Under the pieces are notes generated by a model, which made no database searches, was not told the DNA's origin, and saw only the letters and a list, made by a program, of their open reading frames with translations. Source: Macrolepiota albuminosa (lineage: Eukaryota; Basidiomycota; Agaricomycetes; Agaricales; Agaricaceae). Taken from it: 64,000 bases of DNA. The DNA lies in NCBI GenBank assembly GCA_027475525.1, contig JAMWFC010000120.1:124001-188000 (forward strand), given 5' to 3'. This document shows, piece after piece, positions 56,722-64,000 of this stretch. Made by a program: the position numbers and the translations under genes. How positions within the stretch are numbered: the stretch's first letter is position 1; each line of letters starts with the position of its first letter.

Positions 56722-56865
56722 AAATCACTTAACTCGTTCAGGGGTCCCCTTCGAATTCGGACCCGACCAAATTAACGCCCAAAAAGACTTAGTGAAGGCG
56801 CTGCAGGAAGCGAAGCCATTGGTACCCATCGATTATACTACATTCGATCCCGTTATACTTGCCAT

Positions 56866-57019
56866 TGACACCTCTTACATTGCGGTCGGCTTCTTTTTAT
56901 GTCAATGTGATAGCGCAAATCGAAAAATCAGACGCTACAATCTGACACCTCTTACATTGCGGTCGGCTTCTTTTTATGTCAATGTGATAGCGCAAATCGA
57001 AAAATCAGACGCTACAATC
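56866..57019. repeat. 77-bp tandem duplication 8
   Basis: Units 56866-56942 and 56943-57019, in RNase H. Confidence 0.92.
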
Positions 57020-57480
57020 GCTTCGGATCAATTACCCTTAACGACAGAGAGTCGCGCTATAGTCAGCCCAAACTGGAATTATACGGATTGTTTCGAGCGT
57101 TCCAGGCGCTACGCATGTATCTTATTGGTGTTTGAAACTTGATTGTCGAAGTTGACGCACGCTACATCAAAGGAATGCTCCAGAATCCAGACATTCAACC
57201 TTCGGCTAGCATGAATCGCTGGGTGGTAGCGATACTAATGTTCCACTTCGAGCTCGTGCATGTCAAAAGTGCGTTTCACGGACCTGATGGACTATCTAGG
57301 TGACCTAGGCAGCCGGAGGACGAAGCGCTAGACGAAAGTGATAATGACGTATTTGACGACTGGATTGACCAGTTGCACGGTTTCATACATATTATTCAAT
57401 TGCCTATTTTGGCCCTTTGCGAAGACCAACCTATCTTGACCTGGCTACACCCTATCACTCCGTACCAGCCTAATCTGTAT

Positions 57481-57634
57481 CAGGCTCCATCGACTTTCTA
57501 CACGGCCAGTATCTATAACGTCGCTAAGCCGCATAATGATCTAAAGATAGTCGGTATCAGGCTCCATCGACTTTCTACACGGCCAGTATCTATAACGTCG
57601 CTAAGCCGCATAATGATCTAAAGATAGTCGAGGA
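57481..57634. repeat. 77-bp tandem duplication 9
   Basis: Units 57481-57557 and 57558-57634, in the RNase H-integrase linker. Confidence 0.92.
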
Positions 57635-57676
57635 ACCAAGACCCTTACAGGAAGATAGTCGCAACCTTCCATATTC

Positions 57677-57830
57677 GGCGGTACCTCGTAGCGCCAAGGC
57701 TAAGTCAGAAGACCAGCGAGTCGATCAGGTTAGGAAATGGTTACAGGATTTGCGGCGGTACCTCGTAGCGCCAAGGCTAAGTCAGAAGACCAGCGAGTCG
57801 ATCAGGTTAGGAAATGGTTACAGGATTTGC
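57677..57830. repeat. 77-bp tandem duplication 10
   Basis: Units 57677-57753 and 57754-57830, at the start of integrase. Confidence 0.92.
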
Positions 57831-59152
57831 GCAGACCATCAGACCTTACGGATACGGAATACGCCACCTTCATTCGATATGCAACAACTTTCTTTATGAT
57901 TGAAAACCGGCTTTGGCGACGAAATAGGTCTGGCGCTCACAAATTAGTAATTAAGCCAGAGGGCCGCGTTAGGATTTTGCGTGCTATGCACGATGACTTG
58001 GGACATCGAGGACTCTACGCAACATGGGCGAATTTATTGGAACGTTTCTGGTGGCCTCAAGTTAGCGCCGATATCGCATGGTATATTCGTACTTGTCATC
58101 TCTGCCAAATCCAACAGATGCGCCAAGTCCTTATTCCCCCAACCGTAGCGACTCCAGCACCCTTGTTCGGAAAAATATATATCGACACTATGCACATGCC
58201 CAAGTCGGGGCGCTACAAGTACATTATCCAGGGAAGGTGTTCTTTGGTACATTGGCCGGAGTTCCGTATGCTCCAGCGGGAAAATACCGACGCTATAGCT
58301 AAGTGGCTCTTCGAAGATGTTATTTGCAGATGGGGAGCCCTTCACGAGATTGTTACAGACAACGGAGCACCGATAGTTAAGGCGCTTACCTACCTCGCTA
58401 AGAAATACAACATACAGCATATTCGGATCTCAGGATACAATAAACGCGCTAACGGTATAGTGGAAAGGCCACATTTTGACGTACAACAGGCGCTATTTAA
58501 GGCGGTAGACGGCGACGAAAGTCGCTGGAGCGAAGCGACTTATTCGGTCTTTTGGTCCGAACGAGTTACCGTACGGAAGAGGATGGGCTGCTCTCCCTAC
58601 TACGCGGCGACTGGCACCCATCCCCTGCTTCCAGCAGACGTTGTGGAGGCAACATACCTACAACCACCACCTAACTCAATCCTGTCCTCCACCGACCTTA
58701 TCGCTAGACGCGCCATTGACTTACAACAACGCATGGAGGATCTAGAGCGCCTACACGAGGCGGTATTTCAAGCTAGACGACAAGCCGCATTACGATTTGA
58801 AAGCGAGCATAGCGCTACTATCCGGGACTACAACTTTACAGCTGGCGCCTTGGTGCTAATGCGCAACTCAAAAATCGAAGTAACTCATAACAAAAAGATG
58901 CGACCTCGATACCTAGGGCCCCTCATAGTAGTTTCTCGCAATAGGGGAGGAGCCTACGTACTCTGCGAGTTGGACGGCTCGGTTTTGCATCGACCAGTAG
59001 CGGCGTTTCGACTCATTCCCTACTTAGCACGTGAACACATCCCACTACCTTTACCGGCGCTAGACATTGACACGGCCAAACTGCGAGAGCTTGAAGAGAC
59101 TGAGTTGGTGGACGATGACGAGATCACTCCTGATGACGAAGAGGAACAATAA
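57737..59152 (+). CDS. Gy4 integrase
   Basis: Inserts element DNA into host chromosomes. N-terminal HHCC knuckle: HDDLGHRGLYATWANLLERF then CHLCQIQQ (about 57990-58110). The catalytic core has IYIDTMHMPKSG (first Asp), EIVTDNGAPIVKALTYLAKK (second Asp, about 58350) and ANGIVERPHFDVQQ (Glu, about 58460). The C-terminal region has ALVLMRNSKIEVTHNKKMRPRYLGPL and GGAYVLCELDGSVLHRPV, a GPY/F-like module, and an acidic tail ending EEEQ with TAA at 59150-59152. No chromodomain, unlike Gy1 and Gy2. The upstream start is artificial because of duplication 10. Confidence 0.92.
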   Translation: MVTGFAAVPRSAKAKSEDQRVDQVRKWLQDLRRPSDLTDTEYATFIRYATTFFMIENRLWRRNRSGAHKLVIKPEGRVRILRAMHDDLGHRGLYATWANLLERFWWPQVSADIAWYIRTCHLCQIQQMRQVLIPPTVATPAPLFGKIYIDTMHMPKSGRYKYIIQGRCSLVHWPEFRMLQRENTDAIAKWLFEDVICRWGALHEIVTDNGAPIVKALTYLAKKYNIQHIRISGYNKRANGIVERPHFDVQQALFKAVDGDESRWSEATYSVFWSERVTVRKRMGCSPYYAATGTHPLLPADVVEATYLQPPPNSILSSTDLIARRAIDLQQRMEDLERLHEAVFQARRQAALRFESEHSATIRDYNFTAGALVLMRNSKIEVTHNKKMRPRYLGPLIVVSRNRGGAYVLCELDGSVLHRPVAAFRLIPYLAREHIPLPLPALDIDTAKLRELEETELVDDDEITPDDEEEQ

Positions 59153-59291
59153 AAGACTACGGGAAACAAGGCGCCAGTGGTTAGCGCCCCCTGCTACGGA
59201 CTTAAAGCATGCGCTAGTAATCATGAAAGGGGTGCATAAATTGGCGATACTAATACATGCGGCACTACCAAACTATAACTGACTACCGAGT
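59153..59291. other. Gy4 spacer
   Basis: Short region between the pol stop and the end of antisense gene B; no feature seen. Confidence 0.4.
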
Positions 59292-60942
59292 TTAAGACAA
59301 TGACAAAGACCTCCGACGAGGGCCCTTGACTCGCTCCTTGTGTCGCCTATAGGCGGGAGAAGCACCGGAAGGGGGACGTATGGCAGCGTTAGGCGGCGCG
59401 GGAGGAGCGACTGGAGGAGGAGGCATGGGAGCGCGAGGAGGAGGCACGGGAAGAGCAATTGTAGGTGGAGCGCGGGAAGGACTCAGAGGAGCGGCAGAAC
59501 GAGTAGGAGATGAGTACCACCCGACCTCATCCAAGCAACGCTCTAAAGCTGTGAAAGGAACTATGACGCGGTCGAGTATGGCTCTGCTAGCGTTAATGTC
59601 AACAAGAACCGGAAGGGGGAGCCAGGAAAGGCTCTAGAAAAAGGCAAGGAGTTAGCTAACCAAAGCCAGGCAAAAAGGGGTATAGGCACTAACCAAACCC
59701 CCGGTCTGGCAGAGAAGACTATGAAGACTCAAAGCGGTACCAGTAATGGTCTGCTCCTATGACACGCATAAGCATTACCTAAAGCGGGCGGTAATAAAGG
59801 GTTTACGGTGACTAGAGCCGGGTCTGTATCTATTTCCCATTTGGCGGAGGCCGCTAGCAGGATCCGGTACCGGCGCACAAGAGTCAATATGTTACTGTTC
59901 TCTTGCAGAAAGCCACTGTCAGGCATCGACGCGAGAAAACGCTCGAGGCGATCTAGAATGAGAGGCCGGTGAACAAGTACGGGGTCATCAAGAAGGAGGG
60001 AAGGTTCTGGCATGATATGATACTAACCGGGTTAACAGCGCCAGAACCCATAAAATACCTCAAGCTACGTGCAGGGTCGCGGATACTTGGGAACTCTTAC
60101 ATGCACAAAACAATCATGAGGGGGGGGAAGGCAGTGATGCATTTCATATAACTACGACAAAAAGAAATCAACTAGCCAAAATCTGTCAGCCCGGTGGCGC
60201 CATGGAAAAGAAGGAGCCGACTTACATAAACGACATGGGAGACGGACAAGCATCAAGGCCCGGGCAGAAGGAGAGGCCTGGGAGGCCTCCAGCCTTCAGC
60301 AGGACCACGAAAAAGCCGGCCACCGGTAGACGAGCGAGGCGCCTGGCGGAGCGACGCGTTAGACGGAAGAAAAGAGGTAATAAAATGACAAACCAGGTAG
60401 TGACTCTCCTCCAGCAGCAGCTCAAGACGTTCTTTCGTTTCCTTGGTTGCGATTTGCTTGATTTGGAGACTATCAGAAGAGAAGGAGGGCGAAAAAGGCA
60501 ATAGCGCACCTGAAAAATCCAACTCCAGTTTTTCTCCATACCGAAACGGGTCAACGGCAGGTCATCGTTCCAGATCTCACAGGCCACACGAAGTAGCTGG
60601 CAGCGACGACCTAATTCAACGACTCCGTCGGTCAGTCCGGGTACGCCAACCGCTGGGTAGTGGTGGAAGAACGAGGTAGCGCGTTCCAGGAAAGTGGGGG
60701 GATCAATTACGACGTGAGCATGATCACAACGGGCAGTCCACACGATGCCGGTTGGGCTTTCCATCACGAAGACTGATGAGATGCTGTCGAGGCATGGGCA
60801 ATTTATAGGACTCGGACGGTGTTTCAACTAGTGACAGCATGGGAGGGCACTTCTCAAGGGGCTTAGACCCTGACGCAGACACAAACCAATAGGATGCGCT
60901 GGAAACCATTTTAGGTCGTACAAAGAGGGAATTAACCTTCAA
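59292..60942 (-). CDS. Gy4 antisense accessory gene B (unknown function, several exons)
   Basis: Minus-strand gene opposite to gag-pol. The start at 60942 gives MKVNSLFVRPKMVSSASYWF, and an exon change near 60790 leads to SISSVFVMESPTGIVWTARC. Then come TFLERATSFFHHYPAVGVPGL, LLRVACEIWNDDLPLTRFG and a basic stretch. 60013-59729 encode an alpha-helical block (LILDRLERFLASMPDSG, RRYRILLAASAKWEIDTDP). 59534-59292 encode a Pro-rich end. Exon borders are approximate. No counterpart exists in Gy3. I do not recognise a domain. Similar proteins may be annotated as hypothetical in agaricomycetes. Confidence 0.55.
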
Positions 60943-61236
60943 GATCTAGCGCTTATAGCCACCATCACCGAATAACCACAAGCGATCAGTGGCACTCTAT
61001 TTCTTATACATTAAAACTTCTTGCATGAATCGACTTATTTTTCTACAGACGATACCTATTTCTTCCTAGGCTGGCGCGATATTGGCTATTGGGTCGCGCT
61101 GGTAATAGGGGTTTTTACGCCATGATGATTTACTGAGTGTTTCCCCTTTTTCTTACTTTATATTTTGATTACTTACAAACTGACGATTTCGAAACAAGGG
61201 GAGGGGAGCGTTTATTTTTAGTATAGCTATCACAGA
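60943..61236. other. Gy4 spacer between antisense genes
   Basis: AT-rich, probably holding the promoter of gene B and the 3' end of gene A. No defined site. Confidence 0.4.
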
Positions 61237-61291
61237 CTACGTATCAAAATTTTCAAAGTCCACAAAAATTCGAAGCGCTACGGGCCGGCGA

Positions 61292-63879
61292 CTACGCATC
61301 AGACGCGGAGGGAGCGGGATCACCCAATGGAAGCAAGTCCCCGTCTTGAATGGCGTTACTCGCTTGCCACTCAAGCGCATCAGTGATGTCGTCATGGAGC
61401 TCAAGCAGGAGGAGCTCACGGCGCGCTAAGGTGGAGACACGAGGACGGAGGAGGGCGAGTTCGTTACCGATGACGTCGGTCGCGTCCTCGACTTGGCGAA
61501 GTTGTTGATGGAAATCGGCGGCAGGACGAAGGGGAGTGACAAGATAAGAGAACTCATCCCCAAGCCAAGGATAGGCATCGCCGGAAACGTGCATGGCGGG
61601 GGAAGGAGTCCAAAAAGGATCGAACTTAGCGGAGGTCAGCGGAGAGGCGAACTAACTAGGAAAGGCAGACTTACTCGAACAGGAGTCCAAAAAGGATCGA
61701 ACTTAGCGGAGGTCAGCGGAGAGGCGAACTAACTAGGAAAGGCAGACTTACTCGAACAGTTACGGGAGCACGGGGGGTCCATTCATGGCGCTCATCGCCT
61801 GGGGACATGGCCCTAGCGGAAGAAAGGCGGATGCTATAGGAAGGCAAGTACCTCCAGCGGCGGCGGCGCTCGCCCTGAGCTACTAAGGTCCCTTCGGACT
61901 CAGGCGCGGTAGAGGACTCATGAGTACTGGGGAAAGAAGAGAGGCTACGAGGAGGGGTAAGAGATGGTGTAATAGGAAGAGCGACGGGGGAGGCACTAGC
62001 CGCGACAGGCTCGGGAGCAGGGGTAGCGCCGGCAACAGCCATCACAACATCTTTGGCGGGCGGGATATCCACGACGACTGGAAGCAAAGGAGTAGGGGAC
62101 CTGGCAACAAAGAGGTTAGCGCAACCTAAACAGGAAAACACGAACACTACGCACCGATTACCACTGGGGCCGCTCTGATAAGGGTTAGCGGCGATAGGGG
62201 GAGTAATGCAAAGCAGAAGAGCGCGTACCGCCAATAGCGCATCGGTGTCGACTACAGGCCCAGCCTCATCGTCATCCTCGCCCTCAGCATCCCTCTCGGT
62301 ATCCTCGCCCTCATCAGTAGACGACTCGGTAGAAGACAAGACAACAGGAGTAGCAGGCGCTAGCTCCTGGCGCTTACCGGGACTCTTGCTAGGGGAGGCG
62401 ACAATGGGCTTACGTTTCGAAGGGACGGGACGACGGGGAGAGTGGGCAAAGGGGGCCGCCACGGTGGTACCATCTTGGGTGATGGGAAGCGCTAGACTTG
62501 CAGCACTAATCACAGTGGGCTGACAAGTAGCGGCCAGGTCGCGTTGCTGCAGCACAAAGGCCCGGGCGTTACGAACTAGGACGGCGCGCTTGTAATTGCG
62601 CTGCATGATAGCGTCCCTACCACGTTCGCGAGTACGAATCCCATTGAAGGCACAGCCCCGTTTCAACGCATCGCAGCGGTAGCAGGGAAGAGAAGCGGTA
62701 GGAAACCAGCAACCCTCGGGATCGTTTTCAGACCAGCATTTATCGCACTGGGAAAGAATTTAGCAACGTCATCAACCTTTCAGGGACGAACAAGTACTTA
62801 CCGCACCAATCTTCACCCTAAAAGCGCGGCGCTCCACGGGTGCCACTGTAACCTTCTTCTTAGCGCCGAGTATTTGGACACCAGCCGGGAGGCCGGTATC
62901 AATAACGGTAGTGTCGCGACGAAGGCGCAACAGATCACGAAGCTCCGCGTCGGTAAACATAGTTTGGTTGGGCGCCTAAGGAGGGCTCGATCAGGCACTA
63001 GAGACAAGCGATCTTGAAAGGAAACACTTACGACATACAAAGGGGCAACACGAGCAGGGAGATTGACCTAAGAAGCAGAGTTAGTAGAAGAACCAAAGGC
63101 AAGAAGACAAGGATGCACGGTACGTTTAGGAGGGCTAGCGAGAGCAGGGGGCACGCGGTTAATAATGACGGCAAAGTTACGGGGAGGAAGGCAAGAAATA
63201 GTATGGGTAGGTCTGGGCCAGGGCTCACTGGCGGTAACGGCAATCCGTTTGATGGCCGAATGAGGAGGCACAGTACGAGTGGGAGAAACGACAATGGGTG
63301 CAGGGCAAGTGGGAGAAGCATCGCCACGAAAAGGACTACCGAGAATGGGAGGAGGCAGAACGGAAACAGGAGCAACAGGAGCGGCCGGAGCGGAAGGAAC
63401 GGTAGGGGCCGACAAGGCACTAGGAAGACTGGCAATGGTGGGCAACGTAGCAACCGACTACTCAGGGTTAACTTGGAAGATGTGAGGAAGAAGAGGAGGG
63501 GACTCACTTTGCCAACCTCGGTACTAGCCAGCAGGGCGTCAATCTCGTCGGAGAGGGAAGGAGCCTAGTATGGGCGCTGAACCTTAGCGCCACGAACCCA
63601 AAATCAAACTTAGAAACTTACAAAAAGGTCCGCGAAAGGGCGCAACCAATCGGCACCTTCGTATTCACGGTACCGGGCCACACACCACTCGCGAACCTCG
63701 GCACCCCGCTCCCAGGAACTGTCGGAGCCGCGGACCACGAGCCAGCGCCGGTAGAGTTGCATAATGCCAGGGACGGTTTGTGGCGCATCGGCGGGACCGA
63801 CAGACTTAGCGCGATCAAATAAATAAGAGGCCTTAGCCAGGAAATTGCGAAGAGCAGAGGCATCGAAAGGAGTGGACAT
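61292..63879 (-). CDS. Gy4 antisense accessory gene A (Cys-cluster protein, several exons)
   Basis: Minus-strand gene, start 63879 (MSTPFDASALRNFLAKASYLF). Exon 1 (to 63622, donor GTAAGT) has an alpha-helical block with MQLYRRWLVVRG and AEVREWCVARYREYE. Exon 2 is 63564-63508 (donor GTGAGT). A Pro/Ala-rich exon follows (63445-63068). 62960-62813 encode MFTDAELRDLLRLRRD and VERRAFRVKIGA. From about 62760 comes a Cys cluster (CDKCW, GCWFP, CYRCDALKRGCAFN), then LVRNARAFVLQQRD, ISAASLALPITQ, a Ser/Glu-rich acidic part and Pro-rich stretches. The last exon has VSGDAYPWLGDEFSYLV. It ends at 61292. Homologous to 28604-26400 in Gy3. The Cys pattern suggests zinc binding; role unknown. Confidence 0.7.
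61604..61757. repeat. 77-bp tandem duplication 11
   Basis: Units 61604-61680 and 61681-61757, near the last intron of gene A. Confidence 0.92.
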
Positions 63880-64000
63880 GTTGGGAAAGATGGAAAGGAA
63901 AACACGAGAAGGAGAAGTGCAGAAAACGACTTTTATAAGGTGCTGGCGGCATCATACGGACCGTAGCGCAGCCAAATTAATGACGGCGTTTGACTGAGGA
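63880..64000. other. Upstream region of gene A
   Basis: Contains a TATA-like CTTTTATAAGG near 63931 (reads CCTTATAAAAG on the minus strand), about 50 bp upstream of the gene A start, which fits a promoter firing antisense to the element. Confidence 0.5.

Larger units (their letters stand above)
56722..57676 (+). pseudogene. Gy4 RNase H and linker
   Basis: FEFGPDQINAQKDLVKALQE and DPVILAIDTSYIAVGFFLCQC carry the first catalytic Asp. Then come ITLNDRESRYSQPKLELYGLFRAFQALRMYL, EVDARYIKGML and HVKSAFHGPDGLSR (partly within duplication 8). Two in-frame TGA codons stand at 57133-57135 (Trp codon in Gy3) and 57301-57303 (CAA in Gy3, probably CGA originally). Duplications 8 and 9 shift the frame twice. 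Confidence 0.82.
51118..64000 (+). mobile_element. Gy4: large Ty3 element with two antisense genes (3' end outside window)
   Basis: 5' LTR, primer site, gag, protease, RT/RNase H and integrase on the plus strand, then antisense genes B and A. CpG-rich, much better preserved than Gy3. The left flank is ACGC (51114-51117). The 3' LTR is not reached; by analogy with Gy3 (200 bp between gene A start and LTR) it should begin near 64,080. Nine 77-bp duplications interrupt it. Confidence 0.9.

Noticed and set aside
51595..57830. Biological origin of the 77-bp duplications (replication slippage or template switching)
   Set aside because: Slippage would not give the same length at eleven unrelated sequences; assembly overlap explains it better.
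59292..63879. Antisense genes A and B as host genes next to a Ty3 element that lost its 3' LTR
   Set aside because: Gene A has a homologue in the same position and orientation inside Gy3, bounded by the Gy3 3' LTR. For gene B the host-gene option cannot be fully excluded.
1..64000. tRNA or rRNA genes
   Set aside because: I saw no stretch with convincing tRNA arm and loop consensus or rRNA sequence, but a covariance-model scan would be decisive.

Overview
The window looks like a chromosome segment from a basidiomycete fungus, most likely an agaricomycete. The signs are intron-dense host genes with 50-60 bp introns and GT..AG borders, fungal-type DBR1, SF3B2, uS8m, RPN9 and P450 proteins, a Tad1-like LINE and chromodomain-bearing Ty3 elements. 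I cannot name a genus from sequence alone.

Positions 1-37,313 are a graveyard of nested transposons. I read them as a single old Tad1-like LINE cut into three pieces (1-1576, 16612-17735, 29730-32124, ending in a 31-base poly(A)). Two blocks of younger elements split it. The first block holds Gy1, a complete but inactivated chromovirus (1577-7542, minus strand, 272-bp LTRs, CTTGA target duplication), and Gy2, a second chromovirus (7553-about 16611) that lost its 5' LTR and had its pol inverted between two LTRs of a third family. The second block is Gy3 (17736-29729, plus strand), a large Ty3 element that itself contains a recombined solo LTR, a Tc1/mariner element (21682-23233) and a solo LTR of the Gy4 family (23843-25310), which in turn holds another solo LTR. 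To the right of the LINE lie several nested LTRs of a Gy3-like family (32277-36581) holding two solo LTRs of yet another family, then a decayed accessory ORF (36753-37313). Five copies of one solo-LTR family (S1-S5) are spread through this part.

Positions 37,537-48,171 are a compact host gene island: DBR1 (minus), SF3B2 (minus), a VHS-GAT adaptor (minus), mitochondrial uS8m (plus), proteasome lid subunit RPN9 (minus) and a cytochrome P450 (plus). Spacers are short. The P450 carries an in-frame TAG and may be a pseudogene.

Positions 48,172-51,117 hold a fold-back repeat, a retroelement fragment, a possible small spliced ORF and a roughly 170-bp tandem repeat. From 51,118 to beyond the end lies Gy4, a young CpG-rich relative of Gy3: LTR, gag, protease, RT/RNase H and integrase on the plus strand. 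Two intron-containing genes then lie on the opposite strand. The upstream one (gene A) has a decayed homologue at the same place and orientation in Gy3, so it is an inherited part of this element lineage. This is the most interesting biology here. An intron-bearing gene can pass through an RNA intermediate with introns intact only if it is antisense to the genomic RNA.

Eleven tandem duplications of exactly 77 bp occur in the window, all inside transposons. They look like uncollapsed k-mer overlaps from assembly. Removing them brings RT, RNase H and integrase of Gy4 into one reading frame.
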